Assembly: GCA_910586765.1 (NCBI GenBank) | Contig: CAJUJJ010000005.1 | Coordinates: 1 to 64,000 of the forward strand | DNA: 64,000 bases | Reading direction: 5' to 3' | From: an uncultured Clostridia bacterium | Lineage (GTDB): Bacteria > Bacillota > Clostridia > Lachnospirales > Anaerotignaceae | In this document: piece after piece, positions 8,924 to 17,460 of the stretch | How positions within the stretch are numbered: position 1 is the first letter of the stretch | Layout: every line of letters starts with the position of its first letter | Translations under genes and position numbers: made by a program | Notes under the pieces: model-generated | Told to the model about the DNA's origin: nothing | The model's database searches: none | Seen by the model: only the letters and a program-made list of their open reading frames with translations

Positions 8924-9790
8924 ATGGAATGGATAAAAAGTTTTTTTGGTGATTTAGGTATAACAGATTTTATGCGTCCAACAGTAGGTATTTTTGATTT
9001 GTTGGATATTTTAATTGTTGCTTATGTAATTTATAAAATTGTATTTTGGATTAAAGAGACAAGAGCATGGGCATTGTTTAAAGGAATATTAGTAATATTT
9101 GTTTTTGCAGCAGTAGCAGCAGTATTACACTTAAATACAATTATGTGGATATTGACAAATACAATTTCTGTAGGTATTATAGCAGTTATTGTTGTATTTC
9201 AGCCAGAATTGAGAAAAGCATTGGAAGAACTAGGAAAAGGAAAGGCATTTTTGTTTTTTAGCAATTTGGCGAAAGTAGATACAGAAGAAAATAACCAAAA
9301 AATAGCAAATCGTACGATTGAAGAAATATTAAAAGCGGCTGATAAAATGGCGGCTGTAAAAACAGGTGCATTGATATTGTTGGAACAAGATGTTCCTCTA
9401 GGAGATTTGGAGAGAACGGGTATTCCTATTGATGCTATTGTATCTAGCCAGCTTTTAATTAATATATTTGAACATAATACACCGCTTCATGATGGTGCTG
9501 TAATTATACGGAATAATAGAGTAGCAGCAGCAACTTGTTTTTTGCCTTTGACAGAAAGTAATGATATTAGTATGGAATTGGGTACAAGACATAGAGCAGC
9601 AATAGGAGCAAGTGAAGTTTCTGATGCCTATGTTATTGTTGTTTCTGAAGAAACAGGTGCTATTTCTATGGCACAAGGAGGTACACTTTATAGAGATGTA
9701 ACAGTGGACTCTTTGAGAAAAATGCTTTCTGGTTCAACAAAATCTACCAAAAGAAAATTGGTATTATGGAAAGGAAGGCAAACAAAATGA
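8924..9790 (+). CDS. cdaA: diadenylate cyclase CdaA
   Basis: Makes the second messenger c-di-AMP from two ATP at the membrane. The protein (288 residues from this start) has three N-terminal membrane segments (about residues 20-95) and then the DAC domain, with FEHNTPLHDGAVIIRNNRV carrying the DGA motif and GTRHRAAIGASE carrying the RHR motif, both intact. I choose ATG 8924 because the protein then starts MEWIKSFFGDL like its relatives, with GGAAAGGG just upstream; an in-frame start at 8852 would add 24 unlikely residues. A TATAAT lies at 8827-8832. The stop overlaps the cdaR start as ATGA, and glmM follows, the standard Firmicute order. Confidence 0.95.
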   Translation: MEWIKSFFGDLGITDFMRPTVGIFDLLDILIVAYVIYKIVFWIKETRAWALFKGILVIFVFAAVAAVLHLNTIMWILTNTISVGIIAVIVVFQPELRKALEELGKGKAFLFFSNLAKVDTEENNQKIANRTIEEILKAADKMAAVKTGALILLEQDVPLGDLERTGIPIDAIVSSQLLINIFEHNTPLHDGAVIIRNNRVAAATCFLPLTESNDISMELGTRHRAAIGASEVSDAYVIVVSEETGAISMAQGGTLYRDVTVDSLRKMLSGSTKSTKRKLVLWKGRQTK

Positions 9791-11181
9791 AAAAACTACA
9801 AGAGAAAATAATGAAAGATATAGGGTGGAAATTACTTTCACTAGCGATTGCGATTGCATTGTGGTTTATGGTAATTAACATAGAGCACCCTGTTACAACA
9901 AGAATATATACACAAACAATTACATTAGAAAATATAGATGCTTTAACACAGCAAGGACTGACAATATTAAATAGAGGACAACTGGAAAATATGAAAGTAT
10001 CTGCAAAAGTGAAAGCACAAAGAACTGCATTGGATAGGCTGACACAGTATAGAAATAGTATTAGGGCTGTAGTAGATTTTAGTAAATTGGAAAGTGTAAA
10101 ATCTGGTGATACAGCATCGTTAGAAGTTTCATTTTTATTGCCTGACAGTGCGGGGACAGGTTTTGAAATTGTAAGTCAATCTCCAGAAAAAGCAGAGGTA
10201 ATGATAGAAAAACTTGCAGCAAAAAGGATCCCTATAAATGTTCGTATTAATGGAGAAGCAGGAAATGGATATACTACATTACAGCCACAAATTTCTCCTT
10301 CTTCTGTGCAGATTTCTGGAGCAGCTTCTGTTGTCAATCGTGTTAAGACAGTGCAAGTAAATGTGGAATTACAACAAGCATCAGAAGATATTGTTGTAAC
10401 AGCAGAGCCTATTGCTTATGATGAAAATGGCAAACAAGTAGAAGGTATTACTATGGATATATCTAAAGTGCATATTTCTATAGGAATACAAAAAAATAAA
10501 ATGGTAAATTTAACAGCAAGTACAATAGGCGTTCCTGAAGATGGATATGAAATTGCAGAAATACGATGGTCACCACAAGCAGTAAACATTGCTGGAAGCG
10601 AGGCTGTATTAAATAATTTGCAGTCTATTACATTACCTGCATTAGATGTAACTGCTGCAAGGCAGACAGTAGTAGAAACATTTTTGTTAAATGAAATATT
10701 GCCTGATGGTGTTATGCTAAGCAATGATACACCTTTAGAGGCAGAAGTTTCTGTAGTAATACAACAGCAGGAAAACCAACAAATTACAGTACAAAGTGCA
10801 GAGGTAACATTGCAAGGAACAGAGGAAGAAAATTATGATTATACATTTTCTAAAGAAGGTGTTTCATTGCAATTAACAGGTTCTGCTAGAGAACTATCTG
10901 CTATCACGACAGGTAGTATTGCAGTAACAGCAGATGTAGAGAATTTAACAGAAGGAGAACATAATGTTGCATTAGAAATAGAATTGCCTGAAGGTGTTTC
11001 ATTAGTGGGTGAAGTACCGTCTATTGTAGTTACAATACAACAAAAACAACAACAGCAACAGCCAGATATATCACAACAACAACCAGAACAAAATGAAAAT
11101 GAAACAAATACAAATATAGATACAGACACAGAAATGGACACAGAAACAGAAACAGAACAAACACCAATAGCAGAAGAATAG
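9787..11181 (+). CDS. cdaR: CdaA regulatory protein CdaR (YbbR domains)
   Basis: A 464-residue membrane-anchored regulator of CdaA. One N-terminal membrane segment (about residues 13-30, LLSLAIAIALWFMVI) is followed by about four YbbR repeats on the outer face. The last ~45 residues are a Gln-rich then Glu/Thr/Asp-rich tail with no fold, coded by short CAA and ACAGA-type DNA repeats. AAGGAAGG at 9771-9778 serves ATG 9787, which overlaps the cdaA stop by four bases. Family knowledge: CdaR binds CdaA and tunes c-di-AMP synthesis. The disordered tail may vary in length between strains. Confidence 0.93.
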   Translation: MKKLQEKIMKDIGWKLLSLAIAIALWFMVINIEHPVTTRIYTQTITLENIDALTQQGLTILNRGQLENMKVSAKVKAQRTALDRLTQYRNSIRAVVDFSKLESVKSGDTASLEVSFLLPDSAGTGFEIVSQSPEKAEVMIEKLAAKRIPINVRINGEAGNGYTTLQPQISPSSVQISGAASVVNRVKTVQVNVELQQASEDIVVTAEPIAYDENGKQVEGITMDISKVHISIGIQKNKMVNLTASTIGVPEDGYEIAEIRWSPQAVNIAGSEAVLNNLQSITLPALDVTAARQTVVETFLLNEILPDGVMLSNDTPLEAEVSVVIQQQENQQITVQSAEVTLQGTEEENYDYTFSKEGVSLQLTGSARELSAITTGSIAVTADVENLTEGEHNVALEIELPEGVSLVGEVPSIVVTIQQKQQQQQPDISQQQPEQNENETNTNIDTDTEMDTETETEQTPIAEE

Positions 11182-11202
11182 TATTTTAGGAGGAATTTAA
11201 TA

Positions 11203-12552
11203 ATGGGAATTTTGTTTGGTACAGATGGCGTCAGAGGTATTGCCAATACAGAACTGACTGGTACACAAGCGTATAATTTAGGCAGAGCAGGAGCATATGT
11301 TTTAACAAAAGAAAAAAAACATACACCAAGAATATTGGTAGGATTAGATACTAGAATTTCAGGGGATATGTTAGAGTCAGCTCTTGTAGCAGGCATTTGT
11401 TCTGTAGGAGCAGAGGCAATACAAGTGGGTATTGTTCCTACACCAGCAGTTGCTTATTTAGTAAGAAAATATAAATTAGATGCAGGAGTAATGATTTCTG
11501 CTTCTCATAATCCTGTAGAATATAATGGAATTAAATTTTTTAATCATTTGGGATATAAATTACGTGATGAATTAGAAGAAGAAATTGAGGACATTATGTT
11601 TCATCATATGGATATTTTGCCTCAACCAACAGGAAAAGATATAGGTATAAAATCTATTGCAGAAGATGCTTTGGACGACTATATTTCTTTTTTGCAGCAG
11701 TCTACAAATAGTACTTTTGAGGGAATTAAAGTTGCGATTGACTGTGCAAATGGTTCTTCTTATAAAGCTGCACCAATTTCTTTGTTAAATTTAAAAGCAC
11801 GTCTTTGTATTATACATAATGAACCAAATGGTATTAATATCAATGAAAATTGTGGTTCTACACATATACAAGATTTATGTAATTTTGTAAAAGAAAATAA
11901 TGCTGATGTAGGATTTGCTTTTGATGGAGATGCAGATAGATGTCTTGCGGTAGATGAAAATGGTCAGCTTATTGATGGAGATAAAATACTTGCCATTTGT
12001 GGTATGGCAATGAAGCAGCAAAAGACACTAAAAAATGACACTATTGTTGCAACAATTATGTCTAATATGGGATTATCGCTATTAGCAAAAGAACAAGGTA
12101 TTCAAATTGAGCAAACAAATGTAGGAGATAGGTATGTTTTAGAAAGAATGATTGAAAAAAATTATAATCTAGGAGGAGAACAGTCAGGACATATTATATT
12201 TTTAGATTATAATACAACAGGAGATGGCATATTAACTGCAATACAATTTTTAACTGTTATGAAAAAGACAGGGAAAAAGGCATCTGAATTGGCGGCTATG
12301 ATGGAAACAATGCCTCAAGTATTGGTAAATGCAAAAGTAAATAATAATAGAAAAAATGATTATATGGAAGTAGAAGAAATTAGAGAAGCTATTGAAAATT
12401 TGAATACAAAATTTAATGGAGAAGGTAGAGTGTTAATTCGTACTTCTGGCACAGAACCTCTTGTTAGGGTGATGATAGAAGGAAAAGATTTAGAAGTGAT
12501 GCAAAAAGAGGCTGAAAAATTAGCAGAATTGATTACAGAAAAGTTACAATAA
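11203..12552 (+). CDS. glmM: phosphoglucosamine mutase GlmM
   Basis: Converts glucosamine-6-phosphate to glucosamine-1-phosphate for UDP-GlcNAc and peptidoglycan synthesis in the cytoplasm. The 449-residue length is standard. The phosphoserine loop MISASHNPVEYNGIKFF is near residue 100, the metal loop is DGDADRC (about 242-248), the sugar loop is GGEQSGH and the phosphate-binding loop is RTSGTEP. GGAGG stands before the ATG, 21 bases after cdaR. GlmM also binds CdaA in other Firmicutes, which ties wall precursor supply to c-di-AMP. A strong terminator follows. Confidence 0.97.
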   Translation: MGILFGTDGVRGIANTELTGTQAYNLGRAGAYVLTKEKKHTPRILVGLDTRISGDMLESALVAGICSVGAEAIQVGIVPTPAVAYLVRKYKLDAGVMISASHNPVEYNGIKFFNHLGYKLRDELEEEIEDIMFHHMDILPQPTGKDIGIKSIAEDALDDYISFLQQSTNSTFEGIKVAIDCANGSSYKAAPISLLNLKARLCIIHNEPNGININENCGSTHIQDLCNFVKENNADVGFAFDGDADRCLAVDENGQLIDGDKILAICGMAMKQQKTLKNDTIVATIMSNMGLSLLAKEQGIQIEQTNVGDRYVLERMIEKNYNLGGEQSGHIIFLDYNTTGDGILTAIQFLTVMKKTGKKASELAAMMETMPQVLVNAKVNNNRKNDYMEVEEIREAIENLNTKFNGEGRVLIRTSGTEPLVRVMIEGKDLEVMQKEAEKLAELITEKLQ

Positions 12553-12582
12553 ATTTTAATATTAAATAAAAATAGTGTTAAT

Positions 12583-12615
12583 AAAAGCGTGTCAATTTTT
12601 GACACGCTTTTTCTG
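12583..12615. terminator. terminator after glmM
   Basis: AAAAGCGTGTCA and TGACACGCTTTT form a perfect stem with a short T-rich loop and a T run. It lies between convergent glmM and the kinase gene and can serve both strands. Confidence 0.88.
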
Positions 12616-13176
12616 TTATGTTTGAAAGTACAAATCGCAATTCTCTTTTACATTATAAGTAGAAAAATAATATTCTTCTAAAGGTATCCATTTTTGACGA
12701 AAAGTATTTACTGCTATTTCTCCATTTCTTTTTTTTATTCTGTTTATTTGTTCTTGTGGTTCTACACTCAAAAATATTTTTAAGTCGTAGTGCTTTTGTA
12801 ATGTAGGGTGGCAACTGTAAGAGCCTTCTATAATTGTAATAGGACATAATGGAACAAAAATTGTTTCAGACATTATTTCTTTGTGACAATCATAACGATG
12901 GTAGTGAAATTCTTTGTTATTTTTGAGAGGAACAATCACTTCTTCATAAAAGCGTTCATAATCTACATTTCCTCCAGGTTGTGAAAGTCTTTGCTCTGTT
13001 ATTTGTTCTGGACGTAAAAAAAAGTAATCCATATGAATGACATTACAATTTAACTTTTTTTGTAGAGAATGAGCAAGTGTTGTTTTTCCTGAGGCACATC
13101 TGCCATCAATAGCAACAAGTAAAGAAGTATTCGAATGAGAAACAGATTTTATTTTTTGTAATATTGTTTGATACAT
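12616..13176 (-). CDS. uridine kinase-like P-loop kinase
   Basis: A 186-residue cytoplasmic kinase of the uridine kinase/pantothenate kinase/phosphoribulokinase group. The Walker A motif is DGRCASGKTT near residue 25, followed by VIHMDYFF, which fits the acidic base position of uridine kinases, and an IIEGSY strand near residue 117. It is shorter than true Udk and its nucleoside site is not conserved enough for me to name the substrate. It lies 3 bases downstream of an ECF transporter S component, so the pair is translationally linked. Import followed by trapping phosphorylation of the same small molecule is a reasonable inference. Confidence 0.78.
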   Translation of the reverse strand: MYQTILQKIKSVSHSNTSLLVAIDGRCASGKTTLAHSLQKKLNCNVIHMDYFFLRPEQITEQRLSQPGGNVDYERFYEEVIVPLKNNKEFHYHRYDCHKEIMSETIFVPLCPITIIEGSYSCHPTLQKHYDLKIFLSVEPQEQINRIKKRNGEIAVNTFRQKWIPLEEYYFSTYNVKENCDLYFQT

Positions 13177-13179
13177 ATA

Positions 13180-13740
13180 TTAGCCCTCTATTTGATAATT
13201 TGTATTGGAACGGAATGGAACAAGTCCTGTTTTATGTAATGCAAGCATAACACTAGGAATAAGTACCAGTTGTAATATAATTCCTGGAATAGCATTTAAT
13301 AATGCCGCTGACAAAAACATTTGCAATGTAAAAGCATTTGATGATACATTCACAATAATCATCATAACAATACCCCATACAACACGCCCTGCGATTAAAG
13401 AGGCTATCATACAACGATAAAGGGAAATAATACATTGCCAACGAGAATGAGAATATAAAAAACCAATTACAAAGCCGTATGTAGCTAATTCAAAAGCCAT
13501 AGCAATACCTGTAGGGAATAATATAGGCATACCAAAAATGGTGTGTCTTAATAAGGGAAGTATAAAGCCTACTAAAATACCATATTTCCAACCACAAATT
13601 AATCCACATAATAATACAGGAATGTGCATAGGCAAAAGCATATTTCCGATTTGGGGGACTTGTCCTGTAAAAAAGGGCAATACCAACCCAATCGCTATAA
13701 ACATGGCAGATAAAACCATATTGTTTGTTGTATTTTTCAT
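13180..13740 (-). CDS. ECF transporter S component
   Basis: A 186-residue membrane protein that should bind a vitamin-like substrate for an energy-coupling factor importer. About five or six hydrophobic segments are visible, and the LLPMHIPVLLCGLICGWKYG and PTGIAMAFELATYGFV patterns occur in uncharacterised clostridial S components. No ECF ATPase or T component is in the window, so it would use a shared module elsewhere (group II type). The start MKNTTNNMVLSAMF has a GGAG-like site upstream. It forms a two-gene unit with the kinase downstream. Substrate unknown; a nucleoside, pantothenate or thiamine-precursor role are all possible. Confidence 0.82.
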   Translation of the reverse strand: MKNTTNNMVLSAMFIAIGLVLPFFTGQVPQIGNMLLPMHIPVLLCGLICGWKYGILVGFILPLLRHTIFGMPILFPTGIAMAFELATYGFVIGFLYSHSRWQCIISLYRCMIASLIAGRVVWGIVMMIIVNVSSNAFTLQMFLSAALLNAIPGIILQLVLIPSVMLALHKTGLVPFRSNTNYQIEG

Positions 13741-13857
13741 AAGATTGTTCTCCTTTCTATACTGTAAATATTGTTTTACATTATTTTATTTTATTTTTAT
13801 AGAAAAGTCAAATTACTATTTTCTATAATAAATAATGCCTACAAAGCATATATGAAA

Positions 13858-13892
13858 AAAAGCATTTAACTAGATTTTAGTTAAATGCTTTT
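13858..13892 (-). terminator. terminator of the rpsF-ssb-rpsR operon
   Basis: AAAAGCATTTAACTA and TAGTTAAATGCTTTT form a perfect 15-bp stem with a 5-base loop. In minus-strand sense a T run follows. It directly follows the rpsR stop. Confidence 0.9.
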
Positions 13893-13897
13893 GCTTA

Positions 13898-14128
13898 TTA
13901 GTCTTGAGTATAAGGCATTAATGCAACGTGTCTTGCTCTTTTGATTGCTGTTGTTAAAGCTCTTTGATGTTTTGCACAGTTGCCTGTAATTCTTCTAGGA
14001 AGAATTTTTCCTCTTTCAGAAACATATCTTCTTAATTTGTTAATATCTTTGTAATCGATAGTTGTTACTTTATCTGCACAAGACGCACAAACACGTTTTT
14101 TTCTGCGTCCACGTTTTTTCTGTATCAT
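13898..14128 (-). CDS. rpsR: 30S ribosomal protein S18
   Basis: A 76-residue small-subunit protein that pairs with S6 on the 16S rRNA platform. The sequence holds the conserved YKDINKLRRYVSERGKILPRR and the C-terminal KRARHVALMPYT. It is the zinc-type form: CASC near residue 15 plus a further Cys in GNCAKHQ. GGAGG precedes the ATG. It is the last gene of the standard rpsF-ssb-rpsR operon, 24 bases after ssb. Confidence 0.97.
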   Translation of the reverse strand: MIQKKRGRRKKRVCASCADKVTTIDYKDINKLRRYVSERGKILPRRITGNCAKHQRALTTAIKRARHVALMPYTQD

Positions 14129-14152
14129 GTATATATCCTCCTTTTCATAAAA

Positions 14153-14635
14153 TTAAAAAGGTAAATCATCATCATCTTCAATGCTTTCATCAATAGGATA
14201 AAAACCATCTTCTACATTAGATGTTGGCTGATATGCTGGTTTTGTAGGAGCAGGGGCAGGAGATGGTGCTGCTGTACCCATATTTGTATTTGCAGCTGCA
14301 CGACTTTCAAATGAAGTTTTGCTTTCTGCAAAGTATTGTTCCTCTATTACAACATCAGTAGACCAACGTTTTTGACCATTTTGGTCTTCCCAAGAACGTA
14401 CTTGAAGTCTGCCGATGACGCTAACCATTTGACCTTTTTTAAAATACTTTTCTGCAAACTCTGCTGCTTTTCCAAAAGAAACACAGGCAATAAAGTCTGC
14501 ATCAGCTTCACCTTGACGTTTAAATCTTTTATTTACTGCTAATGTATATCGAGCAACAGCCAGAGGTTCGGCAGCTTGTGTATACCTCACTTCTGGGTTT
14601 TGTGTCAGTCTGCCCATTAAAATTACTTTATTCAT
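14153..14635 (-). CDS. ssb: single-stranded DNA-binding protein
   Basis: A 160-residue protein that coats single-stranded DNA in replication and repair. The N-terminal OB fold (about residues 1-105) starts MNKVILMGRLTQNPEVRYT and holds GRLQVRSWEDQNGQKRW. A Pro/Ala-rich linker leads to the acidic tip ending DDDDLPF, the usual docking site for partner proteins. GGAGG stands before the ATG. It is flanked by rpsF and rpsR. Confidence 0.97.
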   Translation of the reverse strand: MNKVILMGRLTQNPEVRYTQAAEPLAVARYTLAVNKRFKRQGEADADFIACVSFGKAAEFAEKYFKKGQMVSVIGRLQVRSWEDQNGQKRWSTDVVIEEQYFAESKTSFESRAAANTNMGTAAPSPAPAPTKPAYQPTSNVEDGFYPIDESIEDDDDLPF

Positions 14636-14704
14636 AAAACGCCTCCGTTACTGAAAATCAATAAACAAGTGATAAATTTTTAATTTTTAAATAATAAAAA
14701 TAGT

Positions 14705-14992
14705 TTACGCTTCTTTACGAACAATGAGATAACGAAGAACATTTTCCATAATACGTACACGACTTTCGATTTCTGCTGGAGCAGTTGCTGGAGCTTCAAA
14801 AGTTGTAAAGCTGAAGAAACCTTCATTTACTTTTTTAATTTCGTAAGCAAGTTTTCTTTTACCCCATTCGTCAACTTTTTCGATTTTAGCACCAAATCTT
14901 TCTAATAAAGCCTGTACTTTAGCAACTTCTGCTGCTTTAGCTTCTTCATCAAGTGTTGGACTTAATACTAATGCTAATTCGTATTTATTCAT
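14705..14992 (-). CDS. rpsF: 30S ribosomal protein S6
   Basis: A 95-residue ribosomal protein with the typical start MNKYELALVLSPTLDEE, the central WGKRKLAYEIKK and the C-terminal LRYLIVRKE. AAGGAGG stands before the ATG at 14990-14992. It is the first gene of the S6-SSB-S18 operon. The leader holds a strong hairpin at 15017-15039. In other bacteria a leader bound by S6:S18 represses this operon. Confidence 0.97.
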   Translation of the reverse strand: MNKYELALVLSPTLDEEAKAAEVAKVQALLERFGAKIEKVDEWGKRKLAYEIKKVNEGFFSFTTFEAPATAPAEIESRVRIMENVLRYLIVRKEA

Positions 14993-15016
14993 GATTACAC
15001 CTCCTTCTGGACTATG

Positions 15017-15039
15017 ACCCTTTCTATACTAGAAAGAGT
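15017..15039 (-). promoter_or_regulatory. hairpin in the rpsF leader
   Basis: In minus-strand sense CTTTCTA and TAGAAAG form a perfect 7-bp stem around GTA, extended by three weaker pairs. It lies about 25 bases upstream of the rpsF start. The place suits an S6:S18 autoregulatory leader, but I do not see the conserved CCG element described for that motif, so function is open. Confidence 0.4.
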
Positions 15040-15159
15040 AAGGATTTAACTTACAGTAATGTATCATACCATAATAAAGTAGAAAATACAAGTGTTTTTT
15101 AATATTTTTATGTTGGTATAATAAAATATAATAACAATGCGGAAAGGAGAAAAATAAAA

Positions 15160-15567
15160 ATGACAATACATCAAATTATGGAAAGACTTCAAAAGAATAT
15201 AAAGCCTTATGAAGAATATGTTGTTGATGATGAAGTAATGCAAGCTATGAATAGTATTTCTAATGCAGAGGAATTAGTAAAGCCTATATTAGAATTAATA
15301 GGAAATAATGCTACAGTTGATTTTGGTACACCTGGATATTTGGTACATTTTGTGGAGTCATTTTATAATAAAGGATATGAAGAATTATTAATACAATCTG
15401 TTATAAAAACACCAACACCACATAACATATGGCTATTGCATAGGTGTTATAATAATGTGAAAGATACAAAACATAATACTTATAAAATAATAGCTATGGA
15501 ATTAAAAAATTCTGATACAACTCCTATAGAAGTGAAAAAACAAATTGATTTTTATAATTGGGATTAA
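15160..15567 (+). CDS. small hypothetical protein, possibly immunity-like
   Basis: A 135-residue soluble protein with an AAGGAG site before its ATG. It is helical and acidic, with a conserved-looking VDFGTPGYLVHFVESFYNKGYEELLIQSV block (in two parts, about residues 54-85) followed by TPTPHNIWLLHRC. I have seen such a pattern in small orphan proteins of Firmicutes that resemble immunity proteins of polymorphic toxins, but I cannot name the family. It stands alone between the divergent rpsF operon and a convergent gene, ended by a terminator. No toxin gene is adjacent. Confidence 0.6.
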   Translation: MTIHQIMERLQKNIKPYEEYVVDDEVMQAMNSISNAEELVKPILELIGNNATVDFGTPGYLVHFVESFYNKGYEELLIQSVIKTPTPHNIWLLHRCYNNVKDTKHNTYKIIAMELKNSDTTPIEVKKQIDFYNWD

Positions 15568-15571
15568 AAAT

Positions 15572-15605
15572 AAAACCACGCCAAATATGACGTGGTTATT
15601 TTTAT
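15572..15605. terminator. bidirectional terminator
   Basis: AACCACG pairs with CGTGGTT around a 10-base loop, with A-rich and T-rich flanks. It separates the convergent small orphan gene and the TrpB2 gene. Confidence 0.8.
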
Positions 15606-16984
15606 TATTGTATACCAGGAATTTCTGGTAATGTAGTAAAGCCTTTTTCTAATTCTTCATCTGTTGGTGCATAATCCTGCATATTTTCAGATTTATAATT
15701 CATATATGCTGTTAAATCGTAAGCACCATTTCCTGTTAATCCAAACAATATTGTTTTTGCTTCTCCAGTTTCTTTACATTTTTTTGCTTCATCAATAGCA
15801 GCAGCAATAGCATGAGCAGATTCTGGTGCTGGCAGTATAGATTCTGTTTTTGCAAATAATGTTGCAGCATCAAATATATGATTTTGGAATAATGCTCTTG
15901 CTTCATCAATGTAACCATCATGGTATAATTTTGATATAATAGGTGACATACCATGATAGCGTAAACCGCCTGCATGTATAGAAGAAGGAATAAAACCGCT
16001 TCCTAATGTATACATTTTTGCAAGAGGTGTTACATGACCTGTATCACAAAAATCATAAGCATATTTGCCACGAGAAAGAGAAGGACAAGCTGCTGGCTCT
16101 ACTGCAATAAAATATGGATTTGCTTTTCCTGTCAATTTGTCTTTCATAAAATCAGAAATTAAACCGCCTAAATTAGAACCACCACCAGCACAACCTATAA
16201 TAATGTCAGGGTATTCGTCAACTTTTTCCATTTGTAATTTTGCTTCTATACCAATAATAGACTGATGTAATAATACTTGATTTAATACAGAACCAAGTGC
16301 ATATCTTGTATTTGGTGTAGAAACGGCTTTTTCTACTGCTTCGCTTATTGCTGTACCAAGAGAACCTGTACAATGAGGGTCTTTGGCTAATATTTCTCTG
16401 CCCGCTTTTGTAGTATCACTTGGACTAGGTACAACATTTCCGCCATATGTTTCAATGACTGCTTTTCTGTATGGCTTTTGTTCTGCACTAATTTTTACCA
16501 TATAAACATCAAGAGGTATGTTATAAAAAGAACAAGCCATAGCAAGAGCAGTACCCCATTGTCCTGCACCTGTTTCTGTAGTAATATGAGTAATACCTTG
16601 TTGTTTGTTGTAATAAACTTGTGCAATGGCAGAATTTAATTTATGACTACCTGAAGTATTACTTCCTTCATATTTGTAATAAATTTTTGCAGGAGTATCC
16701 AATGCTTTTTCTAGTGTGTAAGCTCTGTGCAGTGGAGAAGGTCTATACATTTTATAATATGCCTGTACTTCTTCTGGAATGTCAATATAACGTTCTTCTG
16801 AAAACTCTTGTTTGCAAAGTTCTTCTGCAAATATGGGATAAAAGTCTTCTTTTACAGCAGGCTTCATTGTTGCAGGATTAATAAAAGGGTCATGTTGTTC
16901 AGGCATATCTGCACGAACATTATACCATTGTTTTGGAAGTTCGTTTTCTGTTAATAAAATTCTATTAGGAATGTTTTTTGCCAT
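15605..16984 (-). CDS. trpB: TrpB2-type tryptophan synthase beta chain
   Basis: A 459-residue PLP enzyme that should condense indole with serine to make tryptophan. The sequence starts NRILLTENELPKQWYN and carries YKYEGSNTSGSHKLNSA, with the PLP lysine near residue 113, and the phosphate-binding CAGGGSNLGG near 265. Its length and N-terminus fit the TrpB2 branch (TIGR01415 type), not the ~400-residue TrpB1 that pairs with TrpA. No trpA or other trp gene is adjacent. A T-box leader with a TGG specifier lies upstream, direct support for a tryptophan-related role. Some TrpB2 enzymes salvage free indole or act on phosphoserine; which applies here cannot be read from the sequence. Confidence 0.9.
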   Translation of the reverse strand: MAKNIPNRILLTENELPKQWYNVRADMPEQHDPFINPATMKPAVKEDFYPIFAEELCKQEFSEERYIDIPEEVQAYYKMYRPSPLHRAYTLEKALDTPAKIYYKYEGSNTSGSHKLNSAIAQVYYNKQQGITHITTETGAGQWGTALAMACSFYNIPLDVYMVKISAEQKPYRKAVIETYGGNVVPSPSDTTKAGREILAKDPHCTGSLGTAISEAVEKAVSTPNTRYALGSVLNQVLLHQSIIGIEAKLQMEKVDEYPDIIIGCAGGGSNLGGLISDFMKDKLTGKANPYFIAVEPAACPSLSRGKYAYDFCDTGHVTPLAKMYTLGSGFIPSSIHAGGLRYHGMSPIISKLYHDGYIDEARALFQNHIFDAATLFAKTESILPAPESAHAIAAAIDEAKKCKETGEAKTILFGLTGNGAYDLTAYMNYKSENMQDYAPTDEELEKGFTTLPEIPGIQ

Positions 16985-17035
16985 AATTAATCTCTCCTAT
17001 TCTGATATAAAATATTGTATTATAAAAATAAAAAA

Positions 17036-17312
17036 GCCCTTAGTATATTGTAAAAATATACTAAGGGCGTAATACCTATTTATTACGTGGTGCCACCTTA
17101 ATTGGTTATCAAAAATAAAAATAACCCACTCATACTGTACAAATATACAGCGTTCTCTATAACGGGAGAACCCGAGTTGCATACTTTTCTAAAAAGAATT
17201 TCAGCTTCTGCTCACAAGCCCATTCCAGCAATAAAACTGTGTTGGTTTTCATCAGCCACCAACTTTCTGAAAGCAGTTAATATTGTGTACTTACTCTTGG
17301 TCAACGTTTTAA
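17036..17312 (-). promoter_or_regulatory. T-box riboswitch, tryptophan-specific
   Basis: Read on the minus strand, the leader has a stem I region from about 17312 with AGAGTA and further conserved-looking blocks. A TGG triplet at 17220-17222 sits in GAATGGGCTTGTGAG, the usual specifier context. The T-box AAGGTGGCACCACG lies at about 17086-17099, and the terminator GCCCTTAGTATA/TATACTAAGGGC at 17036-17068 is followed by T's. TGG is the Trp codon. The base after TGG in the T-box bulge is C, which pairs with a G discriminator, as in the tRNA-Trp at 219-291. Uncharged tRNA-Trp should open the TrpB2 gene. A TTGACA (17361-17366) upstream may be the -35 box. Confidence 0.93.
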
Positions 17313-17460
17313 TTTATGTTTTTGTTTTGTTGGTATTTATTTTAATCATTTTTTTTCATTTGTCAATATCAAAATAAAATTTTTTTGAAATTTATTTTAA
17401 ATATGGGAACATTTTGAAGAAATAACTCGTCTTATACTATAAAAAAGGAGTGTGTTGTAT

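Noticed and set aside
10839..11396. 185-codon minus-strand frame
   Set aside because: It is the antisense shadow of cdaR's repetitive tail and the start of glmM; the Cys/Ser/Val repeats come from the CAA and ACAGA repeats.
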